From JAFECT01 sp964432415 (lineage in GTDB: Bacteria > Pseudomonadota > Alphaproteobacteria > Caulobacterales > Caulobacteraceae): DNA of 64,000 nucleotides. The notes beneath the pieces were generated by a model, which saw only the letters and a list, made by a program, of their open reading frames with translations, was not told where the DNA came from and made no database searches. Where the stretch lies: assembly GCA_964432415.1 (NCBI GenBank), contig CAYSNW010000013.1, positions 8,529 to 72,528 on the forward strand. The letters run 5' to 3'. The number at the start of each line of letters is the position of its first letter. Within the stretch, counting starts at the first letter, position 1. Made by a program: the position numbers and the translations under genes. Of this stretch, positions 16,781 through 24,367 are shown piece by piece.

Positions 16781-16863
16781 GCCGGACGGTCCGGGGGAAG
16801 CGGGGTCGCCCATTTTCCGAGCGCTCGCTGGCGCTGGACGGTTACTTATCGGAGCCCACATAG

Positions 16864-17382
16864 ATGTCCGTCATTCGCGGCGCCGCGATCGCCCTGATCG
16901 CCTCCAGCGTCCTGGTTTCAGCCTGCGGCATGATGCCCGGCCACAAGCCCGACACCACCGCCACCGGAACCAAGGTCTACACCGCCGAGGACGCGGGCTC
17001 GAAGAAGGGCTGGTTCGGCCGCAAGTCCGTCAAGAGCGACGGCAAGTCCGAAAACGGCATCGGCGTGAACAGCTATCTGTGGCGCGCCAGCCTGGACACC
17101 CTGTCCTTCATGCCCCTGGCCTCGGCCGATCCCTGGGGCGGGGTGATCATCACCGACTGGTATTCCAACCCGGAAAAGCCGGACGAGCGCTTCAAGGCCA
17201 CCGTCTACATCCTGGACACGCGCCTGCGCGCCGACGCGCTGAACGTGACCATCTCCAAGCAGGTGCGTGACGCCTCGGGCGGCTGGGTCGACGCCCAGGT
17301 GGCCGGCTCCACCGAGACGGACATGGAAAACACCATCCTGACCAAGGCGCGCCAGCTGCGCCTGGCCAACGCCGCCAACTGA
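16864..17382 (+). CDS. DUF3576 lipoprotein
   Basis: 172-residue predicted lipoprotein with lipobox V-S-A-C (Cys21). The mature part carries the DUF3576 core: GIGVNSYLWRASLDTLSFMPLASADPWGGVIITDWYSNPEKPDERFKATVYILD, ending in a helix of the type ILTKARQLRLANA. The family is alphaproteobacterial and found beside leuS and lptE, consistent with an outer-membrane biogenesis role, but function is unknown. leuS follows after 99 nt that contain two hairpins. Confidence 0.88.
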   Translation: MSVIRGAAIALIASSVLVSACGMMPGHKPDTTATGTKVYTAEDAGSKKGWFGRKSVKSDGKSENGIGVNSYLWRASLDTLSFMPLASADPWGGVIITDWYSNPEKPDERFKATVYILDTRLRADALNVTISKQVRDASGGWVDAQVAGSTETDMENTILTKARQLRLANAAN

Positions 17383-17388
17383 GTCCTG

Positions 17389-17410
17389 GCGGGCGCACCG
17401 AAGCGCCCGC
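17389..17410 (+). terminator. Hairpin after DUF3576 gene
   Basis: GCGGGCGC (17389-17396) and GCGCCCGC (17403-17410), perfect 8-bp stem with loop accgaa. It is followed by GTTGGATTTC, a poor T-run, so it is at best partial termination or an mRNA stability hairpin between the DUF3576 gene and leuS. Confidence 0.45.
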
Positions 17411-17449
17411 GTTGGATTTCCACGGCTCGTAAGGCGGATTCCGCTTGGG

Positions 17450-17472
17450 TTTAGCGTGTTTCAGACGCTAAA
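17450..17472 (+). promoter_or_regulatory. Inverted repeat immediately upstream of leuS
   Basis: TTTAGCGT (17450-17457) and ACGCTAAA (17465-17472), perfect 8-bp arms around a 7-nt spacer, ending 9 nt before the leuS ATG. As RNA it would form a hairpin covering the ribosome-binding region. As DNA it could be an operator. No ordinary Shine-Dalgarno sequence is visible between it and the start codon. Confidence 0.45.
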
Positions 17473-17481
17473 CGCAGGCCT

Positions 17482-20067
17482 ATGGCCCGTTACAATCCTA
17501 AAGAGGTCGAGCCCCGGTGGCGCGCCGCCTGGGACGAGAAATCCGTCTTCCGCACCCGCACGCCCGAAGAGGCGGCCGGCAAGCCGAAGTACTATGTGCT
17601 CGAGATGTTTCCCTATCCGTCGGGAAACATCCACATGGGGCACGCCCGCAACTATGTGATGGGCGACGTGGTGGCGCGCTTCAAGCGCGCCCGCGGCTTC
17701 AATGTGCTGCATCCCATGGGCTGGGACGCCTTCGGCATGCCGGCGGAGAACGCCGCCATGGAGCGGGGCGTCCATCCCAAGGCCTGGACCTACGAGAACA
17801 TCGCCGCCATGCGCGGCCAGCTGAAGCTGCTCGGCCTGTCGATCGACTGGGAGCGCGAGTTCGCCACCTGCGATCCCGAGTACTACGGCCGCCAGCAGGC
17901 CTGGTTCCTGGACCTGTTCCGCCGCGGCCTGGTCTATCGCAAGGAGAGCGTGGTCAACTGGGATCCGGTCGACCACACCGTGCTGGCCAACGAGCAGGTG
18001 ATCGACGGGCGCGGCTGGCGCTCCGGCGCCCTGGTCGAAAAGCGCAAGCTGACCCAGTGGTTCTTCCGCATCACCGACTACGCCGACGACCTGCTGGAGA
18101 GCCTCGAGACCCTGGACCGCTGGCCGGACAAGGTCCGGATCATGCAGGAAAACTGGATCGGCAAGTCGCGGGGCCTGAAGTTCCGCTTCGCCTTCGCCGG
18201 ACAGGCGCCGGAGGGCTTCGAAGACGGCGTGGAGGTCTACACCACCCGCCCGGACACCCTCTATGGCGCAGGCTTCGTCGCCATCGCCCCCGACCATCCC
18301 CTGGCCGAGCGCCTGGCCGCGGCCGATCCGGCCGTCGCCGCCTTCGTCGCCGAGTGCCGGCGCGGCGGCACTTCGGAGGCCGAGATCGAGGCGGCCGAGA
18401 AGAAGGGCCGCGACACCGGGCTCCGGGTCGCCCACCCGTTCGATCCGGACTGGAAGCTGCCGATCTGGATCGCGAACTTCGTGCTGATGGACTACGGCAC
18501 GGGCGCCATCTTCGGCTGTCCGGCGCACGACCAGCGCGACCTGGATTTTGCGCGCAAGTACGACCTGCCGGTGCGTCCGGTGGTGCTGCCGCCGCATATG
18601 GACGCCGCGGCGTTCAATGTTGATCGCGAGGCCTATACCGGCCCGGGAACCTTGTTCAATTCCGGGTTTCTGGATGGAATGGATGTTGATTCCGGGATCG
18701 AGGCGGCCATCGCTCGCGTCGAGTCCCAGGGCATGGGCGACGGCGCTACCGTCTACCGGCTGCGCGACTGGGGCGTGTCGCGCCAGCGCTACTGGGGCTG
18801 TCCGATCCCGGTCATCCACTGCGAGGCCTGCGGCGCGGTTCCGGTCCCGACCGGGCAGTTGCCGGTCGCCCTGCCGGAGGATGTGACCTTCGACAAGCCG
18901 GGCAATCCGCTGCTGCGCCACCCGACCTGGCGGCATGTGAAGTGCCCGTCCTGCGCCGGCCCGGCCGAGCGCGAGACCGATACGCTCGACACCTTCGTCG
19001 ACAGCTCCTGGTATTTCGCCCGCTTCGCCGCCCCCCATGCCGAGGCGCCGATCGACAAGGCCGCAGCCGACTACTGGCTGCCGGTGGACCAGTACATTGG
19101 CGGGGTCGAGCACGCGGTCCTGCACCTGCTCTATGCCCGCTTCATCTCCCGCGCCCTGACCGACGCGGGCGACATGGGGGTGCGCGAGCCGTTCGCGGGC
19201 CTGTTCACCCAAGGCATGGTCACCCACGAAACCTATCGGGTGCCCGGCGACCCCAAGGGTTGGGTCGAGCCGACCGACGTGGCGCTGGAAAACGAGGCAG
19301 GCAGACGCTCGGCGAAGCGGATCTCCACCGGCGAAGCCCTGGAGATCGGCGACATCGAGAAGATGTCCAAGTCCAAAAAGAACGTCGTGGCGCCCGAGGA
19401 AATCCTGGACGCCTACGGGGTGGACGCAGGGCGGCTCTTCGTCCTGTCCGACTCCCCGCCCGAACGCGACGTACAGTGGACCCCCGGCGGGGTCGAGGGC
19501 GCCTGGCGCTTCGTCAACCGGGTCTGGGCGGAGTTCGAAGCCCTGGACGGCGCCGACCGGCCGCCCGCCGATCCGGCGGCGGCTGACGCCCTGGCGCGCG
19601 CCACCCACAAGGCGATCAAGGCGGTCACCGAAGGGTTCGAAGGCTTCCGCTTCAACTCGGCGATCGCGCGGCTGTACGAATTCGTCAATACAATCAAAGG
19701 CTCCGACGTCACCAAGACCGGTACGGCGGCGCGCCGCGAAGCTCTGTCGGCCCTGGCCCGTCTGGTCGCCCCGATCGTGCCGCACCTGGCGGAGGAGTGC
19801 TGGCAGGCGCTCGGCGGGGGCGGCATGGCGGTCGACGCCCCCTGGCCGACCTTCGATCCGGCCCTGTCGGCCGACGAGATGCTGACCCTGCCGGTGCAGA
19901 TCAACGGCAAGCGCCGCGGCGAGGTGGTGGTCAAGCCCGGCCTCGACAACGCCGAGGTGGAAAAGATCGCGCTTTCGGACGACAATGTGCGGCGCCACCT
20001 GGAAAACCAGACGGTGCGCAAGGTGATCGTGGTCAAGGACCGCATCGTCAACATCGTGGCTGGATGA
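17482..20067 (+). CDS. leuS: Leucyl-tRNA synthetase
   Basis: 861-residue class I synthetase of normal bacterial length. The HIGH signature is present as HMGH at residues 51-54 and KMSKS at 627-631 (KMSKSKKN). The CP1 editing domain is present between them (TTRPDTLYGAGFVAIAPDHPLAERLA, about 255-280, then YGTGAIFGCPAHDQRD). The leucine-specific and anticodon-binding domains follow, ending in the usual VEKIALSDDNVRRHL and VIVVKDRIVNIV tail. The lptE start overlaps its stop (ATGA-type, 4 nt), so the genes are coupled. Confidence 0.97.
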   Translation: MARYNPKEVEPRWRAAWDEKSVFRTRTPEEAAGKPKYYVLEMFPYPSGNIHMGHARNYVMGDVVARFKRARGFNVLHPMGWDAFGMPAENAAMERGVHPKAWTYENIAAMRGQLKLLGLSIDWEREFATCDPEYYGRQQAWFLDLFRRGLVYRKESVVNWDPVDHTVLANEQVIDGRGWRSGALVEKRKLTQWFFRITDYADDLLESLETLDRWPDKVRIMQENWIGKSRGLKFRFAFAGQAPEGFEDGVEVYTTRPDTLYGAGFVAIAPDHPLAERLAAADPAVAAFVAECRRGGTSEAEIEAAEKKGRDTGLRVAHPFDPDWKLPIWIANFVLMDYGTGAIFGCPAHDQRDLDFARKYDLPVRPVVLPPHMDAAAFNVDREAYTGPGTLFNSGFLDGMDVDSGIEAAIARVESQGMGDGATVYRLRDWGVSRQRYWGCPIPVIHCEACGAVPVPTGQLPVALPEDVTFDKPGNPLLRHPTWRHVKCPSCAGPAERETDTLDTFVDSSWYFARFAAPHAEAPIDKAAADYWLPVDQYIGGVEHAVLHLLYARFISRALTDAGDMGVREPFAGLFTQGMVTHETYRVPGDPKGWVEPTDVALENEAGRRSAKRISTGEALEIGDIEKMSKSKKNVVAPEEILDAYGVDAGRLFVLSDSPPERDVQWTPGGVEGAWRFVNRVWAEFEALDGADRPPADPAAADALARATHKAIKAVTEGFEGFRFNSAIARLYEFVNTIKGSDVTKTGTAARREALSALARLVAPIVPHLAEECWQALGGGGMAVDAPWPTFDPALSADEMLTLPVQINGKRRGEVVVKPGLDNAEVEKIALSDDNVRRHLENQTVRKVIVVKDRIVNIVAG

Positions 20068-20564
20068 ACGAGATGACCCGCCCTCCCCTCAAGGCCATGG
20101 CCGCGGCCCTGCTGCTGCCCCTGATCGGCGGCTGCGGGTTCACGCCGCTCTATGCGCAACCCACTGTCGGCGCAGGACTTTCCGGCGTTTCGCTGGAAAC
20201 CCCCGACACCCGCACCGGCTATCTGCTGCGCGAACAGCTGACCGATGCGCTGGGCCTGAAATCCGGCGCCCCGGCGCAGTACCGGCTGAAGGTCCAGGTC
20301 AGCGAACGGCGCCGTCCGCGCGGCCTCAATCCGGACGACACGGCCACGCGCTATGAGCTGCGGCTCGACGTCTCCTACACCCTGACCGAAATCAACGGCG
20401 GCAAGGTGCTGCTGAAGAAGACCCGCCCGGTGTTCGTCAGCGACAACCAGACCCAGGAGCCCTACGCCAATATCGCGGCCCAGCAAGACAGCCAGCTGCG
20501 CGCGGCCACCGAAGCGGCGCAGATGATCAAGACCGACGTGGCCCTGGCCGTCTCCGGACAATGA
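20064..20564 (+). CDS. lptE: LPS-assembly lipoprotein LptE
   Basis: 166-residue outer-membrane lipoprotein (IGGC lipobox, Cys24) with the GFTPLY segment straight after the lipid anchor, the hallmark of LptE. It plugs the LptD barrel for lipopolysaccharide export. The mature part has two strands and helices ending LRAATEAAQMIKTDVALAV. The order leuS-lptE-holA is the standard proteobacterial arrangement. It overlaps both neighbours by 4 nt. Confidence 0.92.
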   Translation: MNEMTRPPLKAMAAALLLPLIGGCGFTPLYAQPTVGAGLSGVSLETPDTRTGYLLREQLTDALGLKSGAPAQYRLKVQVSERRRPRGLNPDDTATRYELRLDVSYTLTEINGGKVLLKKTRPVFVSDNQTQEPYANIAAQQDSQLRAATEAAQMIKTDVALAVSGQ

Positions 20565-21613
20565 TCCTTTCCAAGCGGCCGGAGGTCGAGCGGTTCCTGG
20601 CCCGGCCGGACCCGGCGATCCGCGCCGTGCTGATCCACGGCCGCGACCGGGGCGCGGTGCGCGAACGCGCCGACCAGATCGCCGGCAAGATCAGCCAGAC
20701 CCCGGACGATCCGTTCGACGTCGCCGTCCTGACCGAGGTGGACGTGGCGGGCGATCCGGCACGGCTGGAAGGTGAGTTGCAGGCCCTGTCGATGATGGGC
20801 GGCAAGCGGCTGGTCCGGCTCCGGCTCTCTGCCGAAAAGTCCGCGGTGGACAAGGCGGCGGCCGAGGCCCTGCAGCGTCACGCCGACGGCGAGCTCAATC
20901 CGGACGCCTTCTTCCTGATCGAGGCCGGGGCGCTCGGGCGCGAGTCGGCCCTGCGCAAGGCGGCGGAGAAGGCCGGCGCCTGCGCCGCCATCCCCGTCTA
21001 TGAGGACGAGACCGGCGACATCATCCGCATGATCCGCGAGGGCCTGGCCAAGGATCAGGTCAGCCTGACGGCGGAGGCCATGCAGGTCTTCGCCGCGCGC
21101 CTGCCCAAGGAGCGCGGCGTCGCCCGCGCCGAGATCGAGCGGCTGGCCCTGTTCCTCGGCCCCGGCAGCGGACGCACCGCCGGACCGGCCGAGCTGGAGG
21201 ACCATCTTGGCGTCGAGCCCGAGGCTTCACTGTCCGACGCGGCGGTCGACGCCTTCGGCGGCCGCGGCGCCCTGGCCCAGTCCGCCCTGCGCCGCGCCTT
21301 CTCGGAAGGCGAGAGCGGCCCCGGCGCCGTGCGCGCCACCGGCTTCCATCTCGGACGGCTGCGCCGGGTGCTGACGCTCGCCAAGTCCGGCGCCGACATG
21401 AAGGAGGCCGCCAAGGCCGCCGGGGTGTTCTGGAAACAGGAGCGCGAGTTCCTGCGCCAGGCCCACGCCTGGTCGCTGCACGAGCTCGACCGCATCCAGC
21501 CCGACGTGCTTGAGGCCGACCGCGCCTGCAAAACCTCCGGCTCGCCGGACGCCCTGATCGCCGAGCGGCTGATGCTGTCCATCGCCCAGCGCGCGCGACG
21601 CCTCGGCCTCTAG
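20561..21613 (+). CDS. holA: DNA polymerase III subunit delta
   Basis: 350-residue clamp-loader delta subunit (HolA). N-terminal AAA+-like module without a Walker A motif (expected): PAIRAVLIHGRDRGAVRERADQIAGKI, and QALSMMGGKRLVRLR. The C-terminal helical collar is present (AETHL-like LEDHLGVEPEASLSDAAVDAFGGRG, and WSLHELDRIQPDVLEADRACKTSGSPDALIAERLMLSIA). It ends the leuS-lptE-holA operon and faces the parB-side operon. Confidence 0.93.
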   Translation: MILSKRPEVERFLARPDPAIRAVLIHGRDRGAVRERADQIAGKISQTPDDPFDVAVLTEVDVAGDPARLEGELQALSMMGGKRLVRLRLSAEKSAVDKAAAEALQRHADGELNPDAFFLIEAGALGRESALRKAAEKAGACAAIPVYEDETGDIIRMIREGLAKDQVSLTAEAMQVFAARLPKERGVARAEIERLALFLGPGSGRTAGPAELEDHLGVEPEASLSDAAVDAFGGRGALAQSALRRAFSEGESGPGAVRATGFHLGRLRRVLTLAKSGADMKEAAKAAGVFWKQEREFLRQAHAWSLHELDRIQPDVLEADRACKTSGSPDALIAERLMLSIAQRARRLGL

Positions 21614-21621
21614 ATCGGCGC

Positions 21622-21686
21622 CGAAAATCCGCGGCCTCTCAGCCGCGCGAGGCCCTGCCCGGATACGGCGCCTGCGCGGATTTTCG
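21622..21686. repeat. Nested inverted repeat between convergent operons
   Basis: Outer arms CGAAAATCCGCG (21622-21633) and CGCGGATTTTCG (21675-21686) are a perfect 12-bp inverted repeat. Inside, GGCCTC (21633-21638) and GAGGCC (21650-21655) form a second hairpin. It sits between the holA stop and the stop of the minus-strand small membrane gene. It may serve as a bidirectional terminator or a Rho-independent roadblock. The T-run is inside the stem arm rather than after it. Confidence 0.5.
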
Positions 21687-21699
21687 CGACAGAGCGAAT

Positions 21700-21966
21700 T
21701 TACTTTTCGGAGCTTTGATTTCTAAGGGATTTTGGCGTCGTCTTGCTGCGGTCCGACAGGCCGATGGTCAGCGCCGTGAGAAAATCCACGATCAGCATGG
21801 CCACAAAGGTCGCTGCGAACCATCCGAGGCCGGTGACGACCAGCTCGCCCACCGATGCGGCGGCGCCGGCGCGATGGGAGGCCGACCAGACCATCCAGCT
21901 CGCGACCACCACGCCGAGGCCGACCGCCCAGGTCAGCGACTTGCGAAGTTTCGGGCTCATGCTCAA
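21700..21966 (-). CDS. Small membrane protein co-transcribed with parB
   Basis: 88-residue protein with two predicted membrane helices (about residues 12-28 and 41-69) and a charged tail. No family recognised. Its start overlaps the parB stop by 4 nt, so it is translationally coupled to parB and is the last gene of the mnmG-rsmG-parA-parB operon. Whether it serves chromosome segregation is unknown. Base composition of its end is less GC-rich than the operon. Confidence 0.7.
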   Translation of the reverse strand: MSMSPKLRKSLTWAVGLGVVVASWMVWSASHRAGAAASVGELVVTGLGWFAATFVAMLIVDFLTALTIGLSDRSKTTPKSLRNQSSEK

Positions 21967-22862
21967 TGCCGCATCAGCCGGCGGCAGAGATCGTCGAGCT
22001 GCTCGAGGCTCTCGTAGACCACCGTCAGTCGCCCGGTCCCGCCGCGGTCGTCGAGCTGGACCTTCAGGCCGAGCACATCGGCCAGGTCCTGCTCCAGCGC
22101 CTGGGTGTCGGCGTTCTTCTCACCGCCGCCGCGCGCGGCGCCGCTCGGGCGTTTGGTGCGTCCCGCGACTTGGCGCGCCAGGGCCTCGGTCTGGCGTACG
22201 CTCAGGCCCTGGGCGATGACCCGCTCGGCCAGGGCCGTCGGATCCGGCGCCGTGGCCAGCGCCCGCGCGTGGCCAGCGGACAGTTCGCCCGACATCAGCC
22301 GCTCGCGCACCCCTTCGGGCAGGGCCAGCAGGCGAAGGGTGTTGGCCACGTGGCTGCGGCTCTTGCCCACCACCTGGGCCACCGCATCCTGGGTGCGCTC
22401 GAAGCGCTCCATCAGCGACTGGTAGGCCTGGGCCTCTTCCAGGGCGTTGAGGTCGGCGCGCTGGACGTTCTCGACGATGGCGATCTCGAGCACCTCGACG
22501 TCGTCGAGGTCCCGGATCAGCACCGGCACGGCGCGCAGACCCGCGCGCTGGGCGGCGCGCCAACGGCGCTCGCCGGCGACGATCTGGTATTCGCCCGCGT
22601 GGTCCGGCGCGGCGCGGACCAGGATCGGCTGCAGCACGCCCTTCTCGCGGATCGAGTTGGCCAGGTCGTTGATGTCGGCTTCGGGGAACTGCTTGCGCGG
22701 CTGGTCCGGGTTGCGCCGGATCAGCTCGATCGGAACCTCGTGGGCGCCCAGGGCCGAACGGGCCGCGACCGCCGAGGGTTCGTCCCCCACCGGCGCCTCG
22801 GCCGCCGCCTCGCCCAGCAGGGCCGACAGACCCCGGCCCAATCCCCTGTGTCGTTCGCTCAT
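21963..22862 (-). CDS. parB: Chromosome-partitioning protein ParB
   Basis: 299-residue ParB/Spo0J CTPase clamp that loads at parS and spreads on DNA. N-terminal GLGRGLSALLGE motif (7-18) for ParA stimulation, ParB/Srx fold with the CTP-binding G-E-R-R-W-R-A at 97-103, helix-turn-helix about 157-180 (AVAQVVGKSRSHVANTLRLL) for parS reading, and a C-terminal dimer domain (about 250-299). Its cognate sites are probably the two perfect or near-perfect parS sequences at 26,314 and 29,092. 28 nt after parA. Confidence 0.96.
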   Translation of the reverse strand: MSERHRGLGRGLSALLGEAAAEAPVGDEPSAVAARSALGAHEVPIELIRRNPDQPRKQFPEADINDLANSIREKGVLQPILVRAAPDHAGEYQIVAGERRWRAAQRAGLRAVPVLIRDLDDVEVLEIAIVENVQRADLNALEEAQAYQSLMERFERTQDAVAQVVGKSRSHVANTLRLLALPEGVRERLMSGELSAGHARALATAPDPTALAERVIAQGLSVRQTEALARQVAGRTKRPSGAARGGGEKNADTQALEQDLADVLGLKVQLDDRGGTGRLTVVYESLEQLDDLCRRLMRH

Positions 22863-22890
22863 CTCGATATTCGCCTTATGTCACAGGGTT

Positions 22891-23703
22891 TCAGGCGGCC
22901 GCGAGCCGGGCGCGCTCGCGCGCCACCAGCTCCCGGGCCAGGCTCAGGTAGGCCTGGCTGCCCAGGCATTTCAGGTCGTAGATCAGAACCGGCTTGCCGA
23001 AGGACGGCGCCTCGGAGACCCGCACGTTGCGGGGGATGATGGTGTCGTAAACCTTGTCGCCGAAATGGGCGCGCACGTCGGCGGCCACCTGGGCGGACAG
23101 GGAATTGCGCCGGTCATACATGGTCAGCACCACGCCCTGGATTTCCAGCCGGGGGTTCAGGCTGGAGCGCACCAGCTCGATGGTGCGCATCAGCTGGGTC
23201 AGGCCCTCCAGGGCGAAGAACTCGCACTGTAGCGGGACCAGCACCGCGTCGGCCGCGCACATGGCGTTGACAGTCAACAGGTTGAGTGATGGCGGGCAAT
23301 CAATCAATATATAGGTAAAGCCCGGGTGCGACCGGTCCGACCGCATGAATTCCACGGCGTCGCGCAGGCGGAAGGAGCGCCGGTCGGCCTGGCTGAGCTC
23401 GATCTCGATGCCGGACAGGTCGGCGTCGGCGGGCACGATGGACAGCCCCGGCACGGCGGTGTCGACCGAGCAGGCGGCCAGGCCCGCGCCGTCGACGATC
23501 ACGTCATAGATGGTGGTCCGGCGCGCCGAGCGCGGCACGCCGAGGCCCGTGGAGGCGTTGCCCTGTGGATCCATGTCCACGATCAGGACGCGCTCGCCCA
23601 CCGCGGCCAGCGCCGTGCCCAGGTTGATGGCCGTCGTGGTCTTGCCCACCCCGCCCTTCTGGTTGGCGACCGCCAGGACGCGCAAGGGCCGTTCATCGTG
23701 CAC
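22891..23703 (-). CDS. parA: Chromosome-partitioning ATPase ParA
   Basis: 270-residue ParA/Soj ATPase. Deviant Walker A K-G-G-V-G-K-T-T at residues 16-23, switch I IVDMDPQGNASTGLG, and IDCPPSLNLLTVNAM. It drives the Caulobacter-type origin segregation by a ParA gradient. The only in-frame start is GTG at 23703, preceded by GGAG with 8-nt spacing, and it overlaps the rsmG end by 11 nt. The gene is essential in C. crescentus. Confidence 0.96.
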   Translation of the reverse strand: MHDERPLRVLAVANQKGGVGKTTTAINLGTALAAVGERVLIVDMDPQGNASTGLGVPRSARRTTIYDVIVDGAGLAACSVDTAVPGLSIVPADADLSGIEIELSQADRRSFRLRDAVEFMRSDRSHPGFTYILIDCPPSLNLLTVNAMCAADAVLVPLQCEFFALEGLTQLMRTIELVRSSLNPRLEIQGVVLTMYDRRNSLSAQVAADVRAHFGDKVYDTIIPRNVRVSEAPSFGKPVLIYDLKCLGSQAYLSLARELVARERARLAAA

Positions 23704-24367
23704 GGGAAAGTCTCCGGATGCGGACCACGCGACCGCGCGGGTCGCTGGCGGAAGGATAGAGATCGGCGTCGAAGCGCCAGGACCTGCGGGCGTCCTCGAT
23801 CTCGGCCGCCACGCTCTCGCCCTTGAGGAAAAGGCCCATGGCGCCGAGGCGGAACCAGGGTTCGGCGAAGCCCAGCAGCCGGGTCATGGGCGCGCAGGCC
23901 CGTGCGGTGACCACCTCGACCGGGATTTTCAGGCTCTCGGCGCGCTCGGCGTGGACTTCGGCAGGCAGATCGAGGGCGGAGACTACCTCGCTCAGGAAGC
24001 GGCAGCGCTTCTGCAGGCTGTCGACCAGATGGATGCAGGCGCCCGGTGTATCCTTGAGCAGGATGGCCAGGACCACGCCCGGAAAACCGGCGCCGGCGCC
24101 GAGATCGGCCCAGATCCGGGCCTCCGGGGCGAACTTCAGCAGCTGGGCGCTGTCCTGGGCGTGGCGGGACCAGAACTGGGGCAGGGTGGCCGGCCCGACC
24201 AGGTTCATTACCGCGTTGGTCTCGGCCACCATGACCCGGAATCGCTCCAGATCGTCCATCCGGGCGTCCGACACGGCGAAATCGCGGGCGAAGTCCTGCG
24301 CGCCGTAGTCGGCCAGGGTGTCCAGCGGCGCGGGTTCAGGCCGCACGGGCGCCAAACCTGCGGACAT
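23693..24367 (-). CDS. rsmG: 16S rRNA (guanine-527-N7) methyltransferase
   Basis: 224-residue RsmG (GidB), SAM-dependent N7 methylation of G527 in 16S rRNA (E. coli numbering). The SAM-binding glycine loop is D-L-G-A-G-A-G-F-P-G at 88-97. VTARACAPMTRLLGFAEPW is the family's C-terminal motif. Its start lies 32 nt inside mnmG and its end overlaps parA, the classic mnmG-rsmG-parA-parB order next to bacterial origins. Confidence 0.95.
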   Translation of the reverse strand: MSAGLAPVRPEPAPLDTLADYGAQDFARDFAVSDARMDDLERFRVMVAETNAVMNLVGPATLPQFWSRHAQDSAQLLKFAPEARIWADLGAGAGFPGVVLAILLKDTPGACIHLVDSLQKRCRFLSEVVSALDLPAEVHAERAESLKIPVEVVTARACAPMTRLLGFAEPWFRLGAMGLFLKGESVAAEIEDARRSWRFDADLYPSASDPRGRVVRIRRLSRAR

